Below, piece by piece: positions 8,252-17,314 of a stretch of 64,000 nt of DNA. How positions within the stretch are numbered: position 1 is the stretch's first letter; each line of letters opens with the position of its first letter. The stretch is from Crystallibacter sulfonylureivorans_A. Lineage in GTDB: Bacteria > Actinomycetota > Actinomycetes > Actinomycetales > Micrococcaceae. The notes below the pieces were generated by a model that worked only from the letters and a program-made list of their open reading frames with translations, did not search any database and was not told where the DNA came from. A program made the position numbers and the translations under genes. Where the stretch lies: assembly GCF_047607445.1 (NCBI RefSeq), contig NZ_JBLKRT010000014.1, positions 1 to 64,000 of the forward strand. Reading direction: 5' to 3'.

Positions 8252-9679
8252 ATGGCCAAAGTTCTGACTTCCCTTCCCGTCGGCGAACGCGTCGGCATCG
8301 CCTTCTCTGGAGGACTCGACACGTCCGTTGCGGTTGCGTGGATGCGCGACGGCGGAGCCGTGCCCTGCACCTACACGGCCGACCTCGGCCAGTACGACGA
8401 GCCGGACATTGACGCGGTGCCTGGCCGTGCCGCCGAATACGGCGCCGAGATCTCCCGCCTGGTGGACTGCAAGCCGGCCCTGGTGGAGGAAGGCTTGGCC
8501 GCGCTGGCCTGCGGCGCCTTCCACATCCGCAGCGGCGGACGTTCCTACTTCAACACCACCCCGCTGGGCCGTGCCGTGACCGGCACCCTGCTGGTGCGTG
8601 CCATGCGCGAAGACGGCGTGGACATCTGGGGCGACGGCTCCACCTACAAGGGCAACGACATCGAGCGCTTCTACCGCTATGGCCTGCTGGCCCATCCGCG
8701 GCTGCGCATCTACAAGCCGTGGCTGGACCCGCGCTTCGTCTCCGAACTGGGTGGCCGCCAGGAGATGTCCGAGTGGCTGACCGCGCATGACTTCCCGTAC
8801 CGCGACTCCGCCGAAAAGGCGTACAGCACCGACGCGAACATCTGGGGCGCCACGCACGAGGCCAAGACCTTGGAGCACCTGGGCACCAGCCTGGAAGCAG
8901 TTGAGCCGATCATGGGCGTGGCCTTCTGGCGCGAGGACGTCGAGATCGCCACTGAAGACGTTGCCATCCGCTTCGAGGCCGGCCGCCCGGTGGCGATCAA
9001 CGGCACCGAGTTCGCCGACGCCGTCGCCCTGGTCAACGAGGCCAACGCCATCGGCGGCCGGCACGGCCTGGGCATGTCCGACCAGATCGAGAACCGGATC
9101 ATCGAGGCCAAGTCGCGCGGCATCTATGAAGCTCCGGGCATGGCACTGCTGCACATCGCCTACGAGCGGCTGCTCAACGCCATCCACAACGAAGACACCG
9201 TGGCGAACTACCATGCCGAGGGCCGCCGTCTGGGCCGCCTGATGTACGAAGGCCGCTGGCTGGACCCGCAGTCGCTGATGCTGCGCGAATCGCTGCAGAA
9301 GTGGGTCGGTTCCGCTGTCACCGGCGAGGTCACGCTGCGCCTGCGCCGCGGCGAGGACTACACCATCCTGGACACCACCGGGCCGGCGCTCAGCTACCAC
9401 CCGGACAAGCTCTCCATGGAGCGCGTGGGCGACGCCGCCTTCGGTCCGCTGGACCGCATTGGCCAGCTGACCATGCGCAACCTGGACATCGCCGACTCCC
9501 GCTCGCGGCTGGAGCAGTACGCCACATTGGGACTGGTGGGCGGCCCGACTGCCGAACTGGTCGGCGCACTGGAGGCCGGCGGAGCCACCGAGATTGCAGA
9601 CACTGCGGCGCTGGCCCCGGCAGACCGTGCAGCCGACGAGGCGCTGGACCGCGCCGCGTTCGACGCCGGAACCGACTGA
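8252..9679 (+). CDS. argG: Argininosuccinate synthase
   Basis: A 475-residue ATP-dependent ligase joining citrulline and aspartate in arginine biosynthesis. The PP-loop SGGLDTS is at residues 19-25. The sequence is of the longer, E. coli-like class: the start MAKVLTSLPVGERVGIAFSG aligns with the known N-terminus of that class, which is why the ATG at 8252 is preferred to the in-frame ATG at 8240. No convincing ribosome site precedes either start. No other arginine gene is nearby, so it stands apart from a classical arg cluster. A strong intrinsic terminator follows 42 bp after the stop. Confidence 0.95.
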   Translation: MAKVLTSLPVGERVGIAFSGGLDTSVAVAWMRDGGAVPCTYTADLGQYDEPDIDAVPGRAAEYGAEISRLVDCKPALVEEGLAALACGAFHIRSGGRSYFNTTPLGRAVTGTLLVRAMREDGVDIWGDGSTYKGNDIERFYRYGLLAHPRLRIYKPWLDPRFVSELGGRQEMSEWLTAHDFPYRDSAEKAYSTDANIWGATHEAKTLEHLGTSLEAVEPIMGVAFWREDVEIATEDVAIRFEAGRPVAINGTEFADAVALVNEANAIGGRHGLGMSDQIENRIIEAKSRGIYEAPGMALLHIAYERLLNAIHNEDTVANYHAEGRRLGRLMYEGRWLDPQSLMLRESLQKWVGSAVTGEVTLRLRRGEDYTILDTTGPALSYHPDKLSMERVGDAAFGPLDRIGQLTMRNLDIADSRSRLEQYATLGLVGGPTAELVGALEAGGATEIADTAALAPADRAADEALDRAAFDAGTD

Positions 9680-9721
9680 TCCGTACGGTCCCGACGCGAG
9701 AACGTCGCGAGGACCACGGCT

Positions 9722-9754
9722 AAGGCCCGGCGCCCCTAGGGTGCCGGGCCTTTC
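9722..9754 (+). terminator. Intrinsic terminator after argG
   Basis: AAGGCCCGGC (9722-9731) pairs perfectly with GCCGGGCCTT (9743-9752) around an 11-base loop, and a short T-run follows. It is placed 42 bp after the argG stop, as expected for the end of a single-gene transcript. Confidence 0.85.
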
Positions 9755-9844
9755 GCGTGTTTGCCGCCCAGTCGCCGGTTGGGCAACCGGTCCTTCGACG
9801 GCCGGCTGTCAAGAGCCGGGGCACCGAACGCCTAAACTGGTCGG

Positions 9845-10264
9845 GTGCCACTTCGCTCTCCTTATCAGCTCGTTGCTACTCCTCCCACCGTCGATGACTA
9901 CATCAGGGTCAGGACAGGCAGCGGACTGTCGCACAGGACTCCGGAGCAGGCGGCAGCGGCGATCGCGGGGTCATGGTCATTCAGGCAGGTGCTGGGTCCG
10001 GACGGCCAACCGGTCGGGATGGGCCGCATCATCGGAGACGGCGGCTGGTACTTCCTGATCGCAGACATGGCCACCCTGCCGGAACACCAACGCTGCGGTA
10101 TCGGCGGTGCTGTGCTCGATGGCCTGTTGGACGATATCCGCACCCGCGCGCCCCGCGGCGCTTACGTCAGCCTCACGGCAGATCCGCCCGGCCGCAGGCT
10201 CTACGAGTCACGGGGTTTCACCGACCTCGGAGCATCCGCAGACGCCATGCTCCTCTACACCTGA
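9845..10264 (+). CDS. GNAT family N-acetyltransferase
   Basis: A small 139-residue acetyltransferase. The acetyl-CoA loop is QRCGIGG at residues 82-88, after the strand that ends in ADMATLPEHQ, and the C-terminal strand has RLYESRGFTDLG, the usual closing motif. Substrate unknown. The start is a GTG at 9845; there is no strong ribosome site, so a short leader or leaderless message is possible. It is separated from argG by a terminator and from the glycosylase gene by 130 bp. Confidence 0.85.
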   Translation: MPLRSPYQLVATPPTVDDYIRVRTGSGLSHRTPEQAAAAIAGSWSFRQVLGPDGQPVGMGRIIGDGGWYFLIADMATLPEHQRCGIGGAVLDGLLDDIRTRAPRGAYVSLTADPPGRRLYESRGFTDLGASADAMLLYT

Positions 10265-10394
10265 CGCTGCGGTACCGGCCGGCCGAGCGGCAAGGGGCCG
10301 GCAGCGCTAGCGGCTGTACCGGCCGTCTGCACGGCATGGGGTCGGCTGCGCTGGCTGGCAGCGCTTAGCCACGGCCGCATGGCACAGTGGTTGG

Positions 10395-10973
10395 GTGGCT
10401 TTCTCCCGAACCGAACTGCTCAGCTTCCAGAACGCACGTGTCCCCGATCTGCTGGGCCCGGGCCTCCGCCTGCTGTTCGTCGGCATCAATCCCGGCCTAT
10501 GGTCGGCTGCCACCGGTTCGCATTTCGCCCGACCCGGCAACCGGTTCTATCCTGCCCTGGCAGCCGCCGGCATCACCGATTACCTGATCCGCGCCGGCGA
10601 CGGGATGGCGGAGGAGGACCGGAACCACCTGATCGCACGCGGCGTCGGCATCACCAATATCGTCCCGCGGGCCACGGCCAGGGCGGACGAGTTGGAAGCC
10701 GAGGAACTCCGGACCGGAGCCCGGCGCCTCGAGGGGATGATCGAAGAGCTGGGTCCGCGGGTCGTGGCGGTGGCAGGAGTGACGGCCTACCGAGTGGGCT
10801 TTGGGCAACCGAAGGCGCAGCTGGGCCGCCAGCCGGAGCGGATCGCCGGGGCCGAGCTCTGGGCGGTGCCGAACCCGAGCGGCCTCAACGCCCACCACAA
10901 CCTGGCGACCCTGGCCGCGGTGTACCGCGAAGCTGCCCTTGCCGCCGGCATTGTTCCGGCAGGGCCGGCGTAG
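10395..10973 (+). CDS. mug: Mismatch-specific uracil/thymine DNA glycosylase (Mug/TDG family)
   Basis: A 192-residue base-excision repair enzyme. The family-defining GINPG is at residues 30-34, with Asn32 in the water-activating position. NPSGLNAHH at 160-168 is the second motif, which inserts into the minor groove. The ARPGNRFYPAL stretch between them is also typical. It would remove uracil or damaged pyrimidines opposite guanine, useful in a GC-rich genome. Length is normal for bacterial members. The start is a GTG at 10395. It ends in a repeat-rich spacer whose first unit overlaps the stop codon. Confidence 0.92.
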   Translation: MAFSRTELLSFQNARVPDLLGPGLRLLFVGINPGLWSAATGSHFARPGNRFYPALAAAGITDYLIRAGDGMAEEDRNHLIARGVGITNIVPRATARADELEAEELRTGARRLEGMIEELGPRVVAVAGVTAYRVGFGQPKAQLGRQPERIAGAELWAVPNPSGLNAHHNLATLAAVYREAALAAGIVPAGPA

Positions 10974-11090
10974 CGCCGCGCTGCGAGCTGCCGGCACCAG
11001 CGTCAATGTCAGCGCGGCGCCAGCGTCGAGTGGCGGTGTCAGCGCCGGCGTAACGCTGCGTTGCGAGCTGCCGGGTCCAGCGTCAGGTGC
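10964..11090. repeat. 80-bp-period direct repeat in the spacer after mug
   Basis: A segment of about 42 bp starting GCCGGCGTA at 10964 recurs with few changes at 11044, exactly 80 bp later. Both copies share GCGAGCTGCCGG and CCAGCGTCA. The bases between and after them (to about 11140) are built from variants of CCAGCGTCA and CAGTGTCAG. The first copy spans the mug stop codon. It looks like local tandem duplication; no RNA or protein reading of it is convincing. Confidence 0.6.
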
Positions 11091-11151
11091 CGGTGCGTCA
11101 GTGCCGGCGCCAGTGTCAGGGCCAGCGCAGTGTCAGTGACGGGTGTCCCAG

Positions 11152-11712
11152 TCAGCCCAGGCTGAAGGCTGCCTTGGCCGGCAGAGGATGCTTTTGCTTC
11201 ACGGCGGCGAGATTGTCGTGCGGGGCAACCCCGATGCTGAGCTTGGTGTAGTCCAGTTTGGCTTCGCGGAGGCAGACCTTCAGGCCCGCCACGGCTTTGG
11301 CCGCGTCCGGAGCCATCACGTAGATGTTGAGCTTGTGCGGGACAAACTCGGTCCTCTCCACGGTGCCGAGCCCGCGCCAGGCGAAGTACTCGGTAATGGT
11401 GCGTTTGGCCTTGTCTTCCAGGTAGCGGTCGCGTTCGCTGCCGGCGGCCGTCTTCAACGCGTACTGGGCCACCACCCAGGACTGCTCCCCCGGCGCAAGC
11501 TCCGCATAACCGTCTTCCGTGCATTGGGCAGCAAAGGCGTCCATCAGCGACTCGGCGCCCTCCGCCGTGACATTCTTGCTGTCCTGTGCGGTGCTCTGGT
11601 GGCCGACCGTTCCGTGGTTGACCACGAACTGTCCGTAGTCTTCGTCGAACCACGCCTCGCGGAAGACCAGCGCGCCGTCGTCGTTCTTCTTGTAGACCCG
11701 AAGAAAACTCAT
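11152..11712 (-). CDS. Conserved hypothetical protein in the dxs operon
   Basis: A 186-residue protein that I do not recognise. It starts MSFLRVYKKND, is mixed alpha/beta, has no signal peptide, membrane segment or cysteine cluster, and contains EYFAWRGLGTVERTEF and a C-terminal YTKLSIGVAPHDNL. The ATG at 11712 has AAGGAC ahead of it and overlaps the stop of the DUF402 gene in an ATGA arrangement, so translation is probably coupled to DUF402 and through it to dxs. This coupling is the main clue to its role. A longer reading from 11733 would lack a ribosome site. Confidence 0.75.
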   Translation of the reverse strand: MSFLRVYKKNDDGALVFREAWFDEDYGQFVVNHGTVGHQSTAQDSKNVTAEGAESLMDAFAAQCTEDGYAELAPGEQSWVVAQYALKTAAGSERDRYLEDKAKRTITEYFAWRGLGTVERTEFVPHKLNIYVMAPDAAKAVAGLKVCLREAKLDYTKLSIGVAPHDNLAAVKQKHPLPAKAAFSLG

Positions 11713-12260
11713 GTCCGTCCTTTGTTCAACCACGTCAGGGCCGTTCCATCGAACGGCGCGGCCTCTGCCAAAACCTGCTCGTAAAGCGCGCGGCAGCTGT
11801 CCTGTATCTGTTCGGCCAGCGCTTCCGGATAGTCCATCGTCACGCGATGCTCGGCGAACTCATCCTCGTCGTCAACATACACGCGGCCCGTGACCGAGCG
11901 GATCACGTCCAGGTCCATGTCCGTGACCTGGACTTCCCATCCGGCGGGCAGCAGCGGGTCCACCCGGATGCCGGTAGCCAGGTCAATGTAGATGCGGAAG
12001 TCCCCGGGATAGGTGTCGTCGTAGAACGTCGCCACAAAATCGCCCTCGCGGGGCAGCAACTGTACGGCGTCGGATTCGGCGAAGAATGCGACGCCGGGCC
12101 GAGCCACAAAGGAGCCGGCCGGCTGGAAAATCCAGTCGCCGTACGAGTCCGATCCCAGGTACGTCCCGGGCACCAGCCAGTGCGCACTGCGGTTGTATTT
12201 CCAGTTGCGGAACACCACCATGTCGCCCGGCTGAGCCTGGGCCGGGATGCGCCTGTTCAC
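11709..12260 (-). CDS. DUF402 domain protein
   Basis: A 183-residue protein with the DUF402 signature: a strand-rich N-terminus (VVFRNWKYNRSAHW, then a tyrosine/tryptophan-rich sheet), then FYDDTYPGDFRIYIDLATG and the Asp/Glu-rich DMDLDVIRS and VYVDDEDEFAEH. The conserved acidic residues fit a metal-dependent phosphoesterase; characterised relatives hydrolyse nucleoside di- or triphosphates. The start is a GTG at 12260 that overlaps the dxs stop (GTGA), and its own stop overlaps the next gene (ATGA), so all three are coupled. The specific substrate is not known. Confidence 0.85.
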   Translation of the reverse strand: MNRRIPAQAQPGDMVVFRNWKYNRSAHWLVPGTYLGSDSYGDWIFQPAGSFVARPGVAFFAESDAVQLLPREGDFVATFYDDTYPGDFRIYIDLATGIRVDPLLPAGWEVQVTDMDLDVIRSVTGRVYVDDEDEFAEHRVTMDYPEALAEQIQDSCRALYEQVLAEAAPFDGTALTWLNKGRT

Positions 12261-14242
12261 TGGATCTTGGGTAGCTGGCCGGTCGGCAGTTCCTGGCCGG
12301 GCAGCGGGCGCGCGAACGGCACCTTGGTGCCCAGCACCTGCGCGACCGTGTCTTGGGCCACCTGCTGTGCGGTCAGGCCAACTCGTTCCAGCACTTCGGC
12401 GCGCGTTCCGTGGGCCAGGAACTCGACCGGCAGCCCCACCTCGTTCAGGGCGGTGTCCACTCCGGCGGCGCGCATCTCCTGGCGGATCCGTGATCCCACG
12501 CCGCCGGCCTTGACGCCGTCCTCTATCACGACGACGATCCGGTGCCGGGCCGCGAGTCCGATCAGCGACGGCGCCACCGGCAGCACCCAGCGGGGGTCCA
12601 CCACGGTGGAGCTGATGCCCTGTGCGCCCAGGCGGTCGGAAACGTCCAGCGCCAACTCGCTCATCGCACCTACGCTGACGATCAGCACGTCGTTTTCCAT
12701 CGGCATGGTTCCGCCCGATGGCCGGCGGGCGAGAACGTCCACCCCGTCCTTGAGCCGCTCGATGGCCTCGACGTCCGGCCCCACGGAGCCCTTGGAGAAG
12801 CGGACCACGGTGGGCGCGTCGCTGACGGCTACCGCCTCGCGCAGTTCTTCCTTCAGCCGGGCGGCATCCCGCGGTGCTGCCAGGTGCAGGCCCGGCACAA
12901 CCTGGAGCAGCGCCATGTCCCACATGCCGTGGTGGCTGGGGCCGTCGGGCCCGGTCACTCCGGCACGGTCCAGCACCACTGTGACGCCGGCCTTGTGCAG
13001 CGCGACGTCCATCAGCAGCTGGTCGAAGGCCCGGTTCAGGAAGGTGGCGTAGAGGGCCACCACCGGGTGCAGTCCGCCGTAGGCCATTCCGGCGGCGCTG
13101 GTCAGGGCATGCTGCTCCGCGATCCCGACGTCGAAGACCCGCTCCGGGTGCTTGGACGCGAATTTCTGCAGGCCTACCGGAATCAGCATGGCACCGGTGA
13201 TGCCGACGATGTCCCGGCGTTCGTCGGCAATATCGGCAATCTCGTCCGCGAAGACGGAAGTCCAGGACTTCCGGCCGCCGGACTCCACCGGCTCGCCGGT
13301 CTCCGGGTCGATCACGCCCACGGCGTGGAATTGGTCCGCTTCATGGGCGCGGGCGGGCGCGTAGCCTCGGCCCTTCTCGGTCATCGCGTGGACAATCACC
13401 GGCCCGCTGTAGTTCTTGGCCTGGGACAGCGCCGCTTCCACCGCCTCCAGGTCGTGCCCGTCGATCGGTCCGATGTACTTCATGCCGAGGTCTTCGAACA
13501 GGCCCTGAGGCGCCCACCAATCCTTGATGCCCTTCTTGGTGGCGTGCAGGCTCTTGTAGGCGAATTGGCCCAGCGGCCCGCCAGACTGCAGCTTCCGTTT
13601 CCACCAGTCGAGGGTGCCTTCATAGGCGCGGTGGGTGCGGACCCGGTCGATGGTGGTCCGGCGCAGCGCGGCCAGTTGGTCGGCCAGCCCGCCGATGGTC
13701 GGCGCATACGAGCGCCCGTTGTCGTTGACCACGATCACCACGCGCCGGTCCCGGTCCGCGGCGATGTTGTTGACGGCCTCCCAGGCCATGCCGCCGGTCA
13801 GGGCGCCGTCGCCCACCACGGCGACGACGTAGCGGTCGCCCTCGCCGGTCAGTTGGCGGGCGCGGGAAATTCCGTCGGCCCAGGACAACGACGACGACGC
13901 GTGCGAGCTTTCCACGATGTCGTGCACCGATTCGGCGCGGTCCGGATAGCCTGCCAGTCCGTCCTGCTGCCGGAGCGTTGCGAAGTCCTGCCGTCCGGTG
14001 ACCAATTTGTGCACGTAGGACTGGTGGCCGGTGTCAAAAACTATGCTGTCGTGTGGGGAGTCAAACACGCGGTGGATTCCCAGGGTCAGTTCGACAACGC
14101 CCAGGTTGGGGCCCAGATGGCCGCCGGTCTGTGCGACGTTGGTGATCAGGAACTGGCGGATCTCCTGGGCCAGGTCCTGCATCTGGACCATGTCGATCCG
14201 GCGGAGGTCGCGCGGCTCGCGGATGGTCTCAAGCAATCCCAC
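12257..14242 (-). CDS. dxs: 1-deoxy-D-xylulose-5-phosphate synthase
   Basis: A 661-residue thiamine-diphosphate enzyme that condenses pyruvate and glyceraldehyde 3-phosphate in the first step of the non-mevalonate isoprenoid pathway. The diphosphate/Mg motif GDGALTGG begins at residue 144 and closes with AVNN near 158. GHLGPNLGVVELT and DRAGVTGPDGPSHHG are family hallmarks, and the C-terminal transketolase domain is complete. The start is the GTG at 14242, giving the usual N-terminus (V/M)GLLETIREPRDLR, with AGGAAAGGA ahead of it; upstream in-frame codons read as non-coding. It is the first gene of a coupled trio with DUF402 and an unknown protein, and lies downstream of acnA, separated from it by a terminator. 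Confidence 0.96.
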   Translation of the reverse strand: MGLLETIREPRDLRRIDMVQMQDLAQEIRQFLITNVAQTGGHLGPNLGVVELTLGIHRVFDSPHDSIVFDTGHQSYVHKLVTGRQDFATLRQQDGLAGYPDRAESVHDIVESSHASSSLSWADGISRARQLTGEGDRYVVAVVGDGALTGGMAWEAVNNIAADRDRRVVIVVNDNGRSYAPTIGGLADQLAALRRTTIDRVRTHRAYEGTLDWWKRKLQSGGPLGQFAYKSLHATKKGIKDWWAPQGLFEDLGMKYIGPIDGHDLEAVEAALSQAKNYSGPVIVHAMTEKGRGYAPARAHEADQFHAVGVIDPETGEPVESGGRKSWTSVFADEIADIADERRDIVGITGAMLIPVGLQKFASKHPERVFDVGIAEQHALTSAAGMAYGGLHPVVALYATFLNRAFDQLLMDVALHKAGVTVVLDRAGVTGPDGPSHHGMWDMALLQVVPGLHLAAPRDAARLKEELREAVAVSDAPTVVRFSKGSVGPDVEAIERLKDGVDVLARRPSGGTMPMENDVLIVSVGAMSELALDVSDRLGAQGISSTVVDPRWVLPVAPSLIGLAARHRIVVVIEDGVKAGGVGSRIRQEMRAAGVDTALNEVGLPVEFLAHGTRAEVLERVGLTAQQVAQDTVAQVLGTKVPFARPLPGQELPTGQLPKIQ

Positions 14243-14411
14243 AGAGCAGGTCCTTTCCTTCACAAAGCGTCGGTTAATCCTACCGCCATCCATCCTGCAC
14301 CTCCCGTTCAGCCGATGCGAGGGTGCACACACAACCGTCGGCCAGTCCCCGGCTGTCCGTGCAGGCCGGAGCCGGGGCTGCACGAGAGCCAGGAGACGGG
14401 CCGGAATGCGC

Positions 14412-14449
14412 CAGGGGCGGGCGTCCGGATTCCCGAACGCCCGCCCCTG
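14412..14449 (-). terminator. GC-rich hairpin after acnA
   Basis: CAGGGGCGGGCGT (14412-14424) pairs perfectly over 13 bp with ACGCCCGCCCCTG (14437-14449) around a 12-base loop. It lies 22 bp past the acnA stop on the minus strand. Only a weak T-tract follows, as is common for GC-rich actinobacterial terminators. Confidence 0.75.
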
Positions 14450-14470
14450 TGCTCGCGCACTCAGCGGTGC

Positions 14471-17314
14471 TTAGCTGGCCGAAATCTGGCGCAGCACGTA
14501 CTGCAGAATGCCGCCGTTGCGGTAGTAGTCGGCTTCGCCTGGCGTGTCGATGCGCACCACGGCGTCGAAGCTCTTAGCGGAGCCGTCCTCCGCGGTGGCG
14601 GTGACCTTCAGCGTCTTCGGCGTGGTGCCGTCGTTCAGGGCGGTCACCCCCTCGATGGAGAAGGTCTCCGTGCCGGTGAGGCCCAGCGACGTGGCGGACT
14701 CGCCGGCCGGGAACTGCAGCGGGAGCACGCCCATGCCAATCAGGTTCGAGCGGTGGATGCGCTCGAAGCTCTCGGCGATGACCGCCTTGACGCCCAGCAG
14801 CGCGGTGCCCTTGGCCGCCCAGTCACGGGACGAACCGGAGCCGTACTCCTTCCCTGCCAGAACCACCAGCGGAGTGCCGGCAGCCTGGTAGTTCATCGCC
14901 GCATCGTAGATGTAGGCCTGCGGGCCACCGGTCTGGGTGAAGTCGCGGGTGAAGCCGCCCTCCACGTTATCCAGCAACTGGTTGCGCAGTCGGATGTTCG
15001 CGAAGGTTCCGCGAATCATCACCTCGTGGTTGCCACGGCGGGAACCGTAGGAGTTGAAGTCCTTGCGCTCCACGCCGTTCTCCAACAGGTAGCGGCCTGC
15101 CGGGCTGTCCGACTTGAAGGAACCGGCCGGGGAGATGTGGTCGGTAGTGACCGAGTCGCCCAGCTTGGCCAGCACACGGGCGCCGCTGATGTCCTGGACC
15201 GGCTCCGGCTGCGCGCTCATGCCCTCGAAGTACGGTGGCTTCCGCACGTAGGTGGAGTTCGGATCCCAAGCGAAGGTGTCGCCCTCCGGGGTCTGCAGCG
15301 CCTTCCAGCGCTCGTCGCCCTCAAACACGCCTTCGTAGCCCTTGGCGAACATCTCCTTGTTGATCGCGGAGTCGATGACCTCCTGGACCTCGACCGGGTT
15401 CGGCCAGATGTCCTTCAGGAATACATCGTTGCCCTCCGGGTCCTGGCCCAGCGGCTGCTTCTCGAAATCGAAGTCCATGGTGCCGGCCAGTGCGTAAGCG
15501 ACCACCAGCGGCGGGGACGCCAGGTAGTTCATCTTCACGTCCGGGTTGATCCGGCCTTCGAAGTTGCGGTTACCGGACAGGACCGAGGTGATGGAGAGGT
15601 CATTGTCCTGGATGGCCTGCGAGATTTCGGGCTCCAGCGGACCGGAGTTGCCGATGCAGGTGGCGCAGCCGTAGCCGACCACGAAGAAGCCGAGCTTCTC
15701 CAGGTACGGGATCAGGCCGGACTGTTCGTAGTAGTCGGTGACGACCTTGGACCCGGGGGCAATGGAGGTCTTGACCCAGGGCTTGGAGGCCAGGCCCTTT
15801 TCCACCGCGTTGCGGGCCAGCACGGCCGCAGCCAGCATCACCGAGGGGTTGGAGGTGTTGGTGCAGGACGTGATCGACGCGATCGAAACTGCACCGTGGT
15901 CCAGCTCGAACTCGCGCCCGTCTGCCATGGTGACGTTAACGCGCTGGGACGGGCGGCCGTCGCTGGGCAGTGCCACGTGGCGTCCCTGCGAGGCCGAACC
16001 GCCGGCGGGGCGGTCATCCTGGGCGGCCGAGGAGTGGCGGAACCGGGAGGTTGCTGCCGGGGCATCGGAGGCCGGGAAGGACTCCTCGATGGCCTCATCC
16101 AGGGCGTCTTCGTTGTCCGAAACCACGTAGTTCTGCAGATCCTTGCGGAACTGGTGCTTGGCGGTGGTCAGCTCGATCCGGTCCTGCGGGCGCTTCGGCC
16201 CGGCGATGGAGGGAACCACGGTGGACAGGTCCAGCTCGAGGTACTCGGAGAACTTCAGTTCGCGGGACGGGTCGTGCCAGAGGCCCTGTTCCTTGGTGTA
16301 TGCCTCGACCAGGGCGACGTTCTCCTCGGAGCGGCCGGTCAGGCGCAGGTACTCGAGGGTCACGTCGTCGATCGGGAACATCGCGGCGGTGGAACCGAAT
16401 TCCGGGCTCATGTTGCCGATGGTGGCACGGTTGGCCAGCGGCACAGCGGCCACGCCTTCACCGTAGAACTCGACGAATTTGCCGACCACGCCGTGCTTGC
16501 GCAGCATTTCGGTGATGGTCAGCACCACGTCGGTGGCGGTAGCGCCCGCCGGGATGGAGCCGGTGAGCTTGAAGCCGACAACGCGCGGAATCAGCATGGA
16601 GACCGGCTGGCCCAGCATGGCGGCCTCGGCCTCGATGCCGCCCACGCCCCAGCCGAGCACGCCCAGGCCGTTGACCATGGTGGTGTGCGAGTCGGTGCCA
16701 ACCAGGGTGTCCGGGTAGGCGCGCAGCTTGCCGTCGACCTCGCGGGTCATCACGGTGCGGGCCAGGTACTCGATGTTGACCTGGTGCACGATGCCGGTTC
16801 CCGGCGGGACGACCTTGAAGTCTTCGAACGCGGTCTGGCCCCAGCGCAGGAACTGGTAGCGCTCACCGTTGCGCTGGTACTCGATTTCCATGTTGCGTTC
16901 CAGCGCGCTGGCGTTGCCGAACACGTCGATCTGCACCGAGTGGTCGATGACCAGCTCGGCCGGAGCCAGCGGGTTCACGCGCTTCGGATCGCCGCCAAGG
17001 TCCTTGACGGCCTCGCGCATGGTGGCCAGGTCCACAACACAGGGAACACCGGTGAAGTCCTGCATGATCACGCGGGCGGGGGTGAACTGGATTTCGGTGT
17101 CCGGCTGTGCGTCGGGGTTCCAACCGGCCAGGGCGCGGACGTGGTCCGCGGTGATGTTCGCACCATCTTCGGTGCGGAGCAGGTTCTCCAGCAGGACCTT
17201 GAGGCTGAACGGAAGGCTCTCGGCACCTTCTACTGAACTCAGCCGGAAAATTTCGTATTCGGAACCGGCGACATTCAAGACGCCTTTGGAACCGAAGCTG
17301 TCCACATTACTCAT
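14471..17314 (-). CDS. acnA: Aconitate hydratase
   Basis: A 947-residue cytoplasmic TCA-cycle enzyme interconverting citrate and isocitrate. The [4Fe-4S] ligands are Cys484 (SITSCTNTSN) and Cys550 and Cys553 (GYGCATCIGNSG). GNRNFEGRI and the swivel-domain motif GKEYGSGSSRDWAAKG are present. A flexible insert rich in Ala, Ser and Asp (about residues 410-465) lies before the second domain, as seen in other actinobacterial AcnA proteins. The ATG at 17314 has GAGAGGAG ahead of it. It is monocistronic by context: a hairpin terminator follows, and a 348-bp gap precedes. Confidence 0.97.
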   Translation of the reverse strand: MSNVDSFGSKGVLNVAGSEYEIFRLSSVEGAESLPFSLKVLLENLLRTEDGANITADHVRALAGWNPDAQPDTEIQFTPARVIMQDFTGVPCVVDLATMREAVKDLGGDPKRVNPLAPAELVIDHSVQIDVFGNASALERNMEIEYQRNGERYQFLRWGQTAFEDFKVVPPGTGIVHQVNIEYLARTVMTREVDGKLRAYPDTLVGTDSHTTMVNGLGVLGWGVGGIEAEAAMLGQPVSMLIPRVVGFKLTGSIPAGATATDVVLTITEMLRKHGVVGKFVEFYGEGVAAVPLANRATIGNMSPEFGSTAAMFPIDDVTLEYLRLTGRSEENVALVEAYTKEQGLWHDPSRELKFSEYLELDLSTVVPSIAGPKRPQDRIELTTAKHQFRKDLQNYVVSDNEDALDEAIEESFPASDAPAATSRFRHSSAAQDDRPAGGSASQGRHVALPSDGRPSQRVNVTMADGREFELDHGAVSIASITSCTNTSNPSVMLAAAVLARNAVEKGLASKPWVKTSIAPGSKVVTDYYEQSGLIPYLEKLGFFVVGYGCATCIGNSGPLEPEISQAIQDNDLSITSVLSGNRNFEGRINPDVKMNYLASPPLVVAYALAGTMDFDFEKQPLGQDPEGNDVFLKDIWPNPVEVQEVIDSAINKEMFAKGYEGVFEGDERWKALQTPEGDTFAWDPNSTYVRKPPYFEGMSAQPEPVQDISGARVLAKLGDSVTTDHISPAGSFKSDSPAGRYLLENGVERKDFNSYGSRRGNHEVMIRGTFANIRLRNQLLDNVEGGFTRDFTQTGGPQAYIYDAAMNYQAAGTPLVVLAGKEYGSGSSRDWAAKGTALLGVKAVIAESFERIHRSNLIGMGVLPLQFPAGESATSLGLTGTETFSIEGVTALNDGTTPKTLKVTATAEDGSAKSFDAVVRIDTPGEADYYRNGGILQYVLRQISAS

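Noticed and set aside
8222..9400. A minus-strand open frame opposite argG
   Set aside because: argG on the plus strand is unmistakable; the reverse frame has no motif and no ribosome site.
10265..10394. A small gene or terminator between the GNAT and glycosylase genes
   Set aside because: Only short GC-rich repeats such as GGCAGCGCT were seen; no open frame with a ribosome site and no clean hairpin with a T-run.
12542..17236. A plus-strand open frame of more than 1500 codons opposite dxs and acnA
   Set aside because: It is antisense to two well-conserved genes with full catalytic motifs, has His/Gln/Gly-rich composition typical of the reverse frame of GC-rich genes, and matches no family.
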